Positions 48,304 through 60,100 of a DNA stretch of 64,000 bases are shown piece after piece. The position numbers were made by a program, and so were the translations under genes. The stretch's first letter is position 1. Each line of letters opens with the position of its first letter. Source of the stretch: Siniperca chuatsi (taxonomy: Eukaryota > Chordata > Actinopteri > Centrarchiformes > Sinipercidae). A model generated the notes under the pieces. It was given only the letters and a program-made list of their open reading frames with translations. It did not search any database and was not told the DNA's origin. The stretch covers positions 12,381,233 to 12,445,232 of the forward strand of contig NC_058052.1 of the NCBI RefSeq assembly GCF_020085105.1. Direction: 5' to 3'.

Positions 48304-51300
48304 ATCAGCTATTAACCTATATTAAGTCAACATTTTCATCACAAATGTGCATGTTTGTGTGAGCACATTCATCTAACATCATGTAACCAGGCCTATAGGC
48401 AACAAATGAAAAATATATAGTGAAGAATCTAATTCATATCTCAGTGATATCCAAAAAAGATTCCTTCCCTCACAGAAATTAAATGTCATTGTAATGAGCC
48501 AAGGATGATAACCTAAAACCCTAGCAAGTCAAAATTACATCTTAAAAGCAGAAGTCACAGCCAAAGCTAACACCTTGAAGGAGGGCATGATTAAGTGTGT
48601 CCAAAAGTAAGGCTCTAATTTTCCAAGATAATTACCCGCCGTGAGACATTTTCTGGAAGATTGAAGGGCTGACAATTAACTTTGTGATGTAATGACTTCC
48701 TTCATTAGCTTTATCTGAGGATTCTCTCAACAGATAATTTTTAGAAATAGAATAATCATGTGAAGCACTTTATAGGTAAAACCTCCTGCAGAAGGTGAAA
48801 TCAGTGAGCCGATCGGGGAGGCTGGAGTTTATTTTGGCAGCGTACCTCTGCATCCCAGCAGCGCTGAGGGTGAGAAGCCAAGCAGTCAGCTGTGAGGGGA
48901 GCCCAGGTAAAAACTACGGATGCATCATTAATTTATCCCAGTTTACATTGTGGCAGACACTTCAAGGATTGCTTTTTTGTTTCTCTGTGTGTGTTCTCTG
49001 TCTTCTCTCTGGCCCTGACCAGCCTGGCCTTTTGGACACTGGAGGCAGGTGAAGTAGCAGGTCAGGATAGAAAGACAAAGCACTGTGGATCCTACCAGTC
49101 ACACAAGGCCCAGAAGACTGAGTGGCCAGGTCCTGCAGGACCAACTGGCAGATGGCTGCCTCGGGATAATGACCAGGTGACATCTGCAGAGTGAACAAGC
49201 CATCAGGCTAACAGACTCACCTTGACCCACCAGGGAAGCCAAGCTGCCCATTCTCAACCTCCTCTTCCTGCAATCCCCTCAGGTTACACCCACAAACTGT
49301 GGAGTATAACAGAAGTTTATTGATTTACTAAGTTTCTCAACTCCCCGAAAAAAGAGGTGTGAGAATGTCCTGAAAAAAACATTAACAGATTTTATGTGGG
49401 TGTTTGAATAGAATTTCCTTTTATTCACTAGAGATTCAGTCTCTGTCTCTATCAATGCTGAAGGACTGGGAGTAAATTTGTCTCTGAACTATTATTCTTT
49501 TTTTAATTCAAATTTTTTCTGTAATTGTAACCAAAACTCCTTAAGACACTAAATTATTACTCTTGGGAGCTGAATAACTTCTGGTAGTGGGAATATGATG
49601 AAGTCATAACATAATGCAAAATAAAATAGCTGTTTTTTTATTATTTTGCTCACAATGTTGCTATTGACAAGTGATTTTGAAATGCAAGATTTGTGCCTTG
49701 TCTAAAGACTCTAACTCACACACATTGACTACCTGATGCTGTGCACATAGGTCATGTTTTGACAGCGCTGAGATCATGAAAAGGTCAGATTCCTCGTGCC
49801 ATTTGGAAAAGAGGCAGGGTGATACCAACCTGCCAATATAATTTCAGCATGTCTTTTTCATCTGAGTGTTAACACCATACATTGTTTACTAAATAGTTTA
49901 CTGTGGCAGTATGACTGCCAGCACACTGATGTTAGAGATGAAGTTAGGAAAACTTTGAAGGCTGAAAAGAAAAAGGTGCAGTGTTGAAAATGAATTGAAA
50001 ATAGCATTGCAGCAGCAACACTTGCACACACTAAGTGAAAATAAAACAGTGTCTGTGTTTTGTGTTCTAGCATTGAACAGAAAGTAAGTTAGAAAGTAAG
50101 TAAACATTGCATATGGTGAGAGAGAAAGAAGATTTATCAAAGGGGTTTTGGGCCCCTGGGGGGAGACCTTGAATAACTTACAACAGGCACAGTGCAAGAC
50201 TGTATAATACTGGTATTTTGACTCTTATGAAGCCAAATACACCTGGATGAATATACAGAATGATGTACATTATGGACATTTTTTCGACTACCAACTTATT
50301 TTTTGTCAAGACACGAACCTCAATTTTTTATCAATTAGAGTCACTCTCTTAACTTGCAGTGGATATAAAGAACAGAACAAAGTGTAATAGAAGGGAATGT
50401 TCTGCACACTAAGCACAATGATCACTTATTGCCTACATTATTTTGTGACATGCATACAAATACATATTAAATGTGAAACCATCCCTAAGAGGAAATAATA
50501 ATACATGCACCAGTGTAGTGCCCCGTGTGCTCAGTATTAGATAAGAATGCTTTGAACCCGGAGTCCTGATCCACACATTTTACAGTTGTATTTAAACATT
50601 GGAAGACATTTGTAATAATGAAGGTTACAAATATGCGCTGGCTTGCAATGCAACAACTACACTTTGTCTTCCTGGATGTTTTTATATTTTGGATGTTACC
50701 TTATATGAAGCATAGGGTTAGTTCAGACAATAACGTTGTGCTGCATTAGCTGTTTGGCATCAGCTGTTTCATTCATGCTTTACAATCATTGGCTCATTCA
50801 TCAACTATTTGAGTATCAGCTGACTAGTAATGTCCAATCATATTAATGCAGCTCCCTGTTAGGTTAGATTAGGTTAGGCTGGTTCAATCATTTATGTTAA
50901 ATTGTGTATTATGGCTGCTTTGCATATTTAGTATAAATAACTATTTAGTTGTAGCTTGTTTTTCATGATCTTTGAAGTATGAAATACACATTGTGAAGGT
51001 CAAATTCTATACATTAAACTATTGCCTTAACTTGTTTCTCTCAGTTGTCATCCATAGTGAATGTTTTACACATCAGCTAAGTGGTAGACAGTGTACTCAT
51101 ACATAAAATGTAAGAAGCCATCATCTCTCACATATCTCAGCAAATTAAACCCATCTGCGGTCCAATTTGGTGCCAAAGAAATCTTGTGACTGCATTCAAA
51201 TGATGATGGATTGTGTAGGGTTTCTTTGCATCAATAACGCCAGAGCAGCCAATCAAATATAAATAATTCATTAAATGCAGTACATACTGTACTTCTCATC

Positions 51301-52463
51301 GGCAGGATAAAGAATTGTGTTATCACAGGAATTTGCTCTGTCAATAGTTTATGTGGCTTGTTGTGGACAGATCAGGATCATTATGTTAGATATGTGTTTG
51401 GAATAGTTTATTTTTTAGCAAATACCAACATGCGTTATAGAGTAGTAGTTGAACCTAATGTTAATGTTTTGTTTTAAGATTCCAATCAATATTAGCAGGA
51501 TGTAGCATAATCTTTTTCACTTATCTGGCTTACTTTCTAATCCTGCTCAGATTTTCCTGCATACTGATATTGATCAAATATCCACAGAATCTCAGTTTCC
51601 ATTCTCCGTCCAGTCCAACAAGAGCTCTGCTTCTTATCTTGCAGTATTTGTGCCGATCACTCTCAAACTGTGAAGAAACACTAAATGACTTTCACTCTCA
51701 AAGTCTCCCTAGCTTCCCTAAGCTCTTCTAGCTTATGCACACTGCTTAGGATGCATTTTCAAGTAGTTAACCCGCTTTCTGTTCTTGCTTATAGACAAAA
51801 CGTACTTCTGGGGTTTCACAGACTTTTGTATTGAGTGTAGCGTCTCAAGACTCTCTGAAACAGCTTAAAGCTCAGACAATGCAAACAGTATTTACATAAA
51901 CATTCATGGTCACCTTTGAGAATGGTCATGGTCAGATGGGCTGCTTTAGTTGTGATGAAGCTGTAATTGGAGGTTTCCCCAAGTTGTGAGCTTTTCAAGA
52001 CAAAATATCACATCCAAATAACCAAGACCAAGTTTGTATTCATGTAAGGATCAACACACAAACACCCAAACATATACCCTAGAAGTATCGTAACCTAAAC
52101 ATTTGATTGCAATAAATCTTTAGCTACAGGTTTGTACTGTATACATTTAAGCATGGGCTCTGTGCCATTATGATGCATTCAGGGACTCAGGGGTGTTCTG
52201 TCTCCTTGACCCCCCTCAAATGTTCTCATATAAGAGCTAAGCCTCAATCACAGGAAAATATAGCGAGGACCAGCTCTGTTAATATCTGGAGCCTATCCAG
52301 ATCCATCCAAACAAAAATACTCTCTCATTACCTTCTCTGCAGGGATGTGGAGAGCAGCACTCTGATCCACTGGCATGGTTAAATCCCATTTCTTTCATGT
52401 TTCACCGACTTTGTTGACTTTGTTTTGCTTCTTTGCATCATTTATTCAAACAGTAGCCCCCTC
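48304..52463. other. Gene-free region; candidate non-coding block at 48,580-48,780
   Basis: No gene is supported. The block 48,580-48,780 is repeat-free with several homeodomain-like cores (AATTAAC, CATTAG, GATAATT). A higher-GC block at 48,800-49,200 is open on both strands (plus 48,795-49,052 and 48,892-49,194; minus 48,962-49,198) with no domain. The block 51,100-51,290 also looks unique and AT-core rich. Confidence 0.3.
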
Positions 52464-53184
52464 TATGGAGGACCAGAACTGTCAAATTCAAAAATAAATA
52501 AACAAATGACTCAATAAATTAATTAATATGCCATTAAATGCACCACAAATAATATTAAACTTAATTTAGGCATTAAATAATTTATAAAATGTGACAAAAA
52601 ATGATATTTCTGTTTGAATTTGCTGTATTTATTTACATTTGTATTATTTCCCATATTTATTTACGCTCCCATTTAATTTCCCATTTAATTTATTTATTTG
52701 TTCATTTATGTATTTATTTATGTATGTATTATTTTCCCTTGGCATTTTCCCCCATTTATTTCCCCAAACTTATTTATTTCTGTCTCTTCTTTTTACATTT
52801 CTGTATGCATTTCTGCTTCATTATACAAATAATGGGGGGTTATGTGTCATGGGCTTAATTTTTCACTTATTGGATGATCGACATCAGAGTGTATAGATCG
52901 ACTATACATGCCTTGCTGCCACAACGGTGGCTTCTGGCCACTGACAGTCGGCTCACAACTATCATACCGAAGAGATTTACAGCTAGTTCCGACAAGGACT
53001 CTGATCTGGATCATATTTTATGGAGGAAATATTTTCTGGTTTTCCCTTTGATGTCCTGCAGCTGCTCTGCCTCAACTCTCTGATTAATTTTAATATTATT
53101 TTTGGTGCATTTAATGGAATGTTGATTAATTTGAGTAATTTATTTATTTATGTTTTTTTTTTTTGGCAGTTCTGGTCCTCCATA
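52464..53184. mobile_element. 721-bp TIR element with TTTATTTA-rich arms
   Basis: The ends are inverted: TATGGAGGACCAGAACTG at the left and CAGTTCTGGTCCTCCATA at the right, 18 of 18 bases. Inverted similarity continues further in (GCCATTAAATGCACCA against TGGTGCATTTAATGGAAT). The outer TA may be the duplicated target, as in Tc1/mariner-type elements. The arms are dominated by TTTATTTA repeats. The centre (52,860-53,060) is of normal complexity but has no complete coding frame. Confidence 0.85.
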
Positions 53185-54106
53185 CCTTACAAGATTTGTT
53201 TAGCCTATACCACAGTGTATTAGTTTGACTAAAACACAACAGGTGCAGTGACAACTGCGTACATGCAGAACAGACAGAACTAGGAGAGTTTGCTCAAGCA
53301 TGCTTTAAAATGCATATCAGGACACTTCAGTCCTTAGACTGTAAACTCATTTACCAGTTTGTTAAAGATTATTCAAATCAGAACACAAATTGAGTTTGTG
53401 TGATTTAGGCAGCAGAAAAAGGCATGATGTAATGTTAATAAGCTTGACACGTGTGCAGCATTAATGTGAACACTACAATGAACCATAACACCAAACACTT
53501 TTAGTAAGGGAAACCTAATGCTTCACCCAAATCAATATTGAATGTCATTAAGAAAATCTGGCAAAAGTGACAATATTCATCCAACATCTGATATATTCTA
53601 TGTGTATTTTTGGGTGACAGCTCAGAAGATGTCTTAATCTCGCTCGAGACCTTCAAATGTCAAGATTCATTTCTCTCTGCTCTCTTTGGAATGATGTTAT
53701 TATGGTTGGGGAGATGACAGTTGTATCAATTATGCATAAGGTGAGAGTGTGTGGAAGACATCTATGCAAATCAAGTTCACCCCATGGATGGCAGTGAAAT
53801 AAATGAAAATGCTCATTTCAAAGTGGTGAGTTCAGGTAAGTTCCCACCAGTCAGGCTCTGGGAAAGTCTGAACAACCACAGAGGAAGAGACACTAAAGAA
53901 GTTTTGACTCACTTTGGCTGATTGTATCTCAAATACCCATTCTTTTTAGGTCTCAGGTCACTTATTATTGGCATTTTGAAGGACATTTGATACATAAAAA
54001 CAGACAACAAAGATTTAACTGTGCTCTGCATGCTTTGGAAAATATGCAACATAAATAATTCATCATCTATTATTTGTAGCTATATGTAAACTGTAAAAAT
54101 CAGTTT
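53185..54106. other. Gene-free region; candidate non-coding block at 53,590-53,830
   Basis: No gene is supported. The block 53,590-53,830 has a perfect POU octamer ATGCAAAT (53,764-53,771) and TTATGCATAAG (about 53,730-53,740) in otherwise unique-looking DNA. This texture fits an enhancer, but function is inference. Confidence 0.35.
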
Positions 54107-54563
54107 AAAGGAATAGTTCAACATTTGTGAAATACACTTATCTGCTTTCTTGTTGAGAGTTTGATGAGAAGATGGATACCACTCTCATGTCTGTACAGTA
54201 AATATGTAGCTGGAGCCAGAAGCCGGTTAGCTTAGCTTAGCATAAACAGGGGGAAACAGCTAACCTGGCTCAGTCCAAAGGTAACAAAATCCGCATATCA
54301 GCACCCCTAAAGCTCACAAATTAACACGTTATATCTTTTTTGTGTAATTAGTGCAACAACAGAAGTGTAAAAACTAAAATTAGCTATGTAACAGCACCAG
54401 ACTAGCTGTTTCCCCCTGTTTATGCTAAGCTAAGCTAACTGGCTTCTGGCTCCAGCTACATATTTACTGTACAGACATGAGAGTGGTATCCATCTTCTCG
54501 GCAAGAAAATGAATAATCGTATTAAGCATGTATGTATTTCCAAAACGTTGACTATTGCTTTAA
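54107..54563. mobile_element. CTTAGC-family MITE, full hairpin copy
   Basis: It begins TTTAAAGGAATAGTTCAACA and ends ACGTTGACTATTGCTTTAA, so the termini are inverted. Internal arms at 54,166-54,262 and 54,403-54,499 are 97 bp each and differ at one position only. A 140-bp spacer separates them. The element is non-coding. Partial relatives lie at 7,040, 39,455 and 47,841. Confidence 0.9.
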
Positions 54564-54581
54564 CAAGAAAATCTCGACCCA

Positions 54582-54778
54582 TGGTCCACTCACTAGCTTT
54601 TTTGAGAGCATTTCATGGTCTTCCTCAGCAGATGAAGTTTGCTCAGTTATTATGACAACTGACAACTGCGAGAACTGACAACTGAGCAAACTATGACAAC
54701 TGAGAAACCTCAACTCCATCTGCTGTGGAAGACTGTGAGATGCTGTTGAAAGCCCCAGAATAAGCTAGTAAGTGAGGT
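54582..54778. repeat. Imperfect inverted repeat
   Basis: The left arm has TGGTCCACTCACTAGCTTTT then GAGCATTTCATGGTCTTCC and CAGCAGATG. The right arm has CATCTGCTGTGGAAGACTGT then GAGATGCT and AGCTAGTAAGTGAGGT. The centre holds two GACAACTG...GAACTGACAACTGAG phrases. It resembles a small MITE-like palindrome lying 18 bp after the preceding element. Confidence 0.7.
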
Positions 54779-56880
54779 AATATTTTTTTTTCTCAAACTA
54801 CTTTCTAATTTTTCACACAAAATAAAAAATGTCTGGTTTTAAACACACTGTCTTAGAGGAATATGATCGCTCCCACCTACGTATGTTGTTTATCAGATAA
54901 ACAAGAAACCATAACAGAAAAGGGGAAAAAAAACTGTTAGAATACATTATAATTCAAAATAATGGTTACCATGGAAACAAAATGTAGTCTGTCTATTTGT
55001 CTGTACTTACTTATTGATCTTATTTATCTAATCTATCTAGTCTAATCTATCTCACATACAGTACATATTATATGCACACAGGTACACATAAATATTTACA
55101 TCCATATGTATTATGTACTTAGGAGACAGGTGTGAGTAGAAGATGTATGTATGTAAGCAGAGGGGAATGGTTGTAGAGGGTGGATGGTCTAATGGGACGT
55201 TCTCTTCCCTGTTCCTCCATATCCCTTTCTCCTCTTAATCCTCTCACTCTTTGTTTCAAAATCTCTGTTATAATCTCTCTCCTTTCTCCTGGCCCCTGTG
55301 CTGCACATTCTCATATCAACAGCTCCACCAACAGGTGGAAAAATGCCCATCTCAGGTTTACACTCTGTGTTTCCATCAGTCCAAGACGCTCTCTACATTT
55401 CCCCCCTGAATGCAACACCACATGTTTTCAAGGTCTATGTTCCTGTTAACTGAAAGCTGTTTCCATGTGAACTGTTCAGGTGTGTGTGTGTGTGTGTGTG
55501 TGTGGAGGGGGGGGTATTTATTGTCATTCAACACACAGCAGTGCTGAATCAACAGAGTCACAGGAAAAAATAGTAAGGACACTGCACATTGGCACAGAGC
55601 TGCTCTCCTCATTGCCTGTACACAAGTCAACCAACGTGATATCCAGAAAATGCTCAGTAAATCAGCTTCTCAGCTGTATCTTCATACTGCCTTTCATCTT
55701 CAGTTCTGCATGGAGTCCTTATAAAAATAATTGTGAGACACCCTAAAACATCAGCAATAAGTATTCAGCACACACACTGACACAATTAAACTTCCAAATC
55801 CATCCACTGGGAGGCAGAGATGAGGCAACCTGCCTTTATTTTGTGCTTACATGATCTGGAAACCTCTCTCAAGCATTTCGACTCTAAAGGAGCCAAATGC
55901 TTCAGGCAATCTGTGGTCTGCGTTCAATAACAGCTTTATGAGCACTGTTCTCAGCATATGAGGATGTGGTTAAGATTAGCAACGCATATCTTGTGTTTGG
56001 GATATTGTGTTTCACCGGTGAAAACAGTACAACAGAAGTAAATTTGCTTCTCAAAAGATCTCTGAAATATTTACAGTAATGACCTTCTTTATTGGTCACC
56101 TAGAGACATGATGATTTGTTTATGGTCCTTTTGCAAAACAGTCAGATGCCATTAATTGTTTTCGTTTTGGCCATCTACATCGAGTTGCCTTGTGTATTAA
56201 TATGAATTTTGCCTTCATCGTCTCATACAATGTGGAATGATCTGCCATTCAAATTTGACACATATTTCTATACTGGCTTGTAACTGATACAAGTTATATT
56301 GTACTGTATTTACTATATTTTTGAATTAAATGCTTTATGGATGGAAAAAGCATCTGGTTCCACAAATTTAGCCTGACATATTTGATATTTTAGGACATTT
56401 TGGGATCTTCACTAGAATTTAAAATAAAGTTCTGTGGATTTGAACAATGATTGGCTTTGTAGCATGACTTTGTGTTGTACAATTACTTTGTAGCACTGCT
56501 TAACATGGATTGGCTGTTCAAATTACAACAGCTGTAACAAACAAATTAAAATGTCAGTGATTTTGCAAAGATTTTAGATACTACTGATAAGTAATATAGC
56601 CTGCACAGTAAAACATAGGCATTAAATAGCCAAGCTGAACTTTCATCGTAATTCACATAATTGATACAGAGTGAATGTAAGATTTATATTATATATGATT
56701 CCTAGGGGAAAACTTGTTGCCACATATTTGACTTGAGGCAGCATTGCCAAAGGATGATGGCACAACAAAACAACAATAATATATTACAACTGTTGTTTGA
56801 TTAAAAAGTTTGTCTTAGTTCCGCTCCCATAACTTTCAAAGTTCAGTTTCAAGTCTTTAATTTGCTTTTGCTTTCCAGGT
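54779..56880. other. Gene-free region; candidate non-coding block at 55,800-56,000
   Basis: No gene is supported. It contains a (TG)n run at 55,481-55,504 followed by a G run. The block 55,800-56,000 is repeat-free and of high complexity. The plus frame at 55,180-55,449 is Ser/Leu-rich with no domain. Confidence 0.35.
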
Positions 56881-57155
56881 AGCAAACTGTCGTATCGCCA
56901 CCAGGGGGCGCTGTTGTAATTTCAGCACGACGTGCGGGCGGAACACGACGTGGCAAGTAAACAGTTCACTTCCTGTATTTAGTCTGTATTGACATCAGTT
57001 TCACATACTCATATCTTACGTCTGTCATAACCAGACTTCCCCGGAATTTGCAGTAGCTTCGAGTCCATCACTCAGGCCAGTGTTAGTGTGAGGTGAGCAG
57101 GCTGTTATCTTACATGAGGAGCGGACTGTAGGAGCTCAGCAGCCGGACAGGAGAG
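56881..57155 (+). promoter_or_regulatory. erlec1: erlec1 promoter and 5' UTR region
   Basis: The 275 bp before the start codon have locally raised CpG. Visible motifs are a CTCF consensus GCCACCAGGGGGCGCTG (56,897-56,913), two GACGTG cores (56,929-56,934 and 56,947-56,952; the second followed by G, giving GACGTGG), GGGCGG (56,936-56,941) and an ETS-like ACTTCCTG (56,968-56,975). GACGTGG is the core bound by XBP1/ATF6-type factors of the unfolded-protein response. I see no TATA box. The transcription start is not determinable, but it probably lies near 57,000. Regulation by ER stress is inference from the motifs and the gene's role. Confidence 0.6.
56897..56913 (+). promoter_or_regulatory. CTCF-binding consensus
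   Basis: GCCACCAGGGGGCGCTG matches the vertebrate CTCF core CCACCAGGGGGCGCT without mismatch, in forward orientation. It lies about 245 bp upstream of the erlec1 start codon, at the edge of the 57-kb gene-free region. Confidence 0.7.
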
Positions 57156-60100
57156 ATGACTGCTGAGGTGCTGATAGTGTTTCTGGGGGGGCTGCTGGAG
57201 GTCTGCAGCGGCGTCTCAGCAAACAGAGGGGGGTATCCCTCCTTTACAGATGAAATCCCTTTCAAAATCACCTGGCCAGGCGCTGAATTCACGCTGGTAT
57301 GTTTCCTCCTTTAGTGACACCGTTTATTTAGGGGAACAAATGTACTGTGAGAGGTTGGGCAGATGTCAACTGTGTAGCTGTGAAGTGAACTTGCACTATG
57401 TTAACAGTTCTCTGTCTTTAATACCCGACGTTACAGTTAAAGTGACAAAGGTTTGTGCATTTCAGCCGACTTCAGGTGTACTTTACAAGGAAGATGACTT
57501 TGTCATCATGACAACAACAGAAAAGGAGAAGTATAAATGTCTCCTGCCTTCCCTGACATCTGGAGATGAGGTAAACAGGATTAACAATTGACGAAGAGTT
57601 TTACCCTTAATAGAGGTAGTCGTGAACGGTTTTTTATTGCTTCCACAGAAAATAATTACAAAGACATTACAGATATTATGTCACAAGTTATTAACACATC
57701 AGGCAACCCAGCTCAACGTGATCCCACTGGGTTAATGCTGTTAAATTATCTAAAGCATTTTCTCCCTGGTTTACATACTCTTACTTGCATACTCTTCAGG
57801 TGTATACATTCCAATGAATGTTATGTCATGTTACAAAAGATAATGAGAAACAACTCTGCTCCTTCATTCTTTAAACATTTCTGATAAGTGAACTCCTTGG
57901 ACGCTGCCTTATCTCTCTCACCCTTCTTGCTTTTTTTTGGTGTCTTTTGTCGTCTTAGGATGATGATAAGGAGTACAGTGGGCTCAGTCCGGGCGAACTG
58001 CTGGAGCCACTGTTCAAACGAAGCAGCTGCTCCTACAGGGTGAGTCTTCTCAAGTTTCATTTTCATTAAATTTCCCTACTTCTCTGAAACCACGTTCAGA
58101 TGGAGTTCACGCTATGTTAGCAGAGCATAACTAAACACTTTATTTTTCTGCTGTAGTGCTGAGGGTGTTTGGTGAACTCTAATGCATGACTCTAAACTTG
58201 CTCTTGTCTTGCATTACATTGCAGATTGAGTCATACTGGACATATGAAGTATGCCATGGAAAGCATATAAGACAGTATCATGAAGAGAAGGAGACTGGTC
58301 AGGTCAGTGTTCTGAGTGGGTAGAATCATCTTTAGATGACATGAATGAGAAGCCAGCGCTTACTGCAGTATGTACTGAAGGTAATCGTGTCTTTCCACAG
58401 AAAATTAGTGTTCAAGAGTACTTCCTGGGGAATATGGCACAGAAGAGTCAGTCGACAGAGACAGGTAAGTTTCTTTTTTGAATGTAATTTTCATGATATA
58501 TTTTGTTTATGTTAGTATTTGTTATAGAGTGTATTAGTCTTTTCCTTATTGTGCTAAAGCTAGGAATTTATTCTTTCAGATAAAGTTGAAGAGGTAGAAA
58601 ATGTCAAATCAGCAGCTGAAACAGAAGTAAGTATACTAATGAAACTTCAATAACCAAATTTGCTTGCTGTCAATTCTCACGTTCGTCGTCTCTTTTCTGC
58701 TTCCTTCACTCTTTCCGTTGGTGTCAAGGTGCCCACTAAGAATATAGAAGGTCAGCTGACTCCCTACTTCTCGTTGGAGATGGGGAATGGGACTCCTTGT
58801 GTGCTGAAACAGAACCAGGCTCGCTCCACATCTGTGCTGTACGTCTGTCATCCAGAGGCCAAGCATGAGATCTTGTCCATCGCTGAGGTCACTACCTGTG
58901 AATATGAGGTGGTGGTGTTGACACCGCTGCTATGTGCACACCCAAAATACAGGTAGATCTGTCAAACTGACTACATTTAGATATTGTGTTCAGAGGAGTA
59001 CGCCTCAGTAGTAGAAGTATGTTGGAAATTTTGAAATGCTGTTTTAAGATTTCCTGTGTGTCAGGGTTCTACTGAAATGCATTTTCCAGCAGATGAGATT
59101 CCTGCTTAGATCTTACCGTTTCCAAACTTGACATATATTCCTTGCAGGTTCAAGTCCTCCCCGGTGAATGCCATCTTCTGCCAGGCTCTGGCAGGCTCCC
59201 CTCTGCGGCCTCAGCAGCTCGCCCAGTTGGACAAAGAACGAGAGGAGCAGCTTAAACCGCCTTTCAGCTCCACCTCCGAGCCCAGAGAGGTGAGACATGC
59301 ACAGAAATGACAGAGGGGGAAAAATGGATACTGCGTATACTGACAACGCCTGGCTCAATTATATCTTTGACATGCTACAGGAGGAGGCACCACCACCAGT
59401 GAGAGAGGAAGCCTTCACCTCCACCCACAAACCCATGACTGTTGGAGGGCAGTCTCAGGTCACTGTCGGCACCACTCACATCTCTCGTTTGACAGATGAC
59501 CAGCTAATCAAGGAGTTCCTCAGTGGCTCGTACTGTCTGCATGGGGTGAGACATGTTCTTCTACAACATCTGACCAGCGTTCAATAAACTATTCAGTGAC
59601 ATCCTATTCTGTGTGTTTCAGGGGGTAGGGTGGTGGAAATATGAATTCTGTTACGGAAAACATGTCCATCAGTACCATGAGGTAAGGGTCCCTCCTTGCT
59701 AAGTGTGAGCGTGTCTGTGTGGGAGCTGGGTCATTAATATGGAATATCTAAAAAATCAAATGTACTATAAGTATTAGTTTAAGCTGTTGAACTTGGCTGT
59801 AGGGGCTGCAACTAACAGTTATTTTCATTATCAATCAATCAATCTGCAAATTATTTTCCAGATTAATTGTTTGGTCCAAAACCCAAAGATATTAAGTTTA
59901 TTGTTACATAAGAAAAGTAGCAAATCGTCACAATTGAGAAGCTGGAACTGGGAAACTTTTGCCATCTTTGCTTGAAAAATGACTGAAATGATTAATCATC
60001 CGCTAATTGATTTATGTTGTTGATGTTTCAGCTCTACTTGGCTGTCTAAAACGGGAAAGTTAGTTGACAGAAAATTTGTAATTGAGTATGTAAGAGTGTT

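Noticed and set aside
52601..52896. Hydrophobic overlapping frames resembling membrane proteins
   Set aside because: They translate TTTATTTA-type low-complexity DNA inside a TIR element.
56949..56967. Classical ERSE (CCAAT-N9-CCACG) around the second GACGTGG
   Set aside because: The bases nine positions beyond CGTGG read AGTTC, not ATTGG, so only the shorter element is supported.
57250..57591. 113-codon plus frame as an independent gene
   Set aside because: It reads through erlec1 intron 1 and joins parts of exons 1 and 2; the spliced model explains it.
59297..59587. 96-codon plus frame as an independent gene
   Set aside because: It is erlec1 exon 9 plus intron read-through on both sides.
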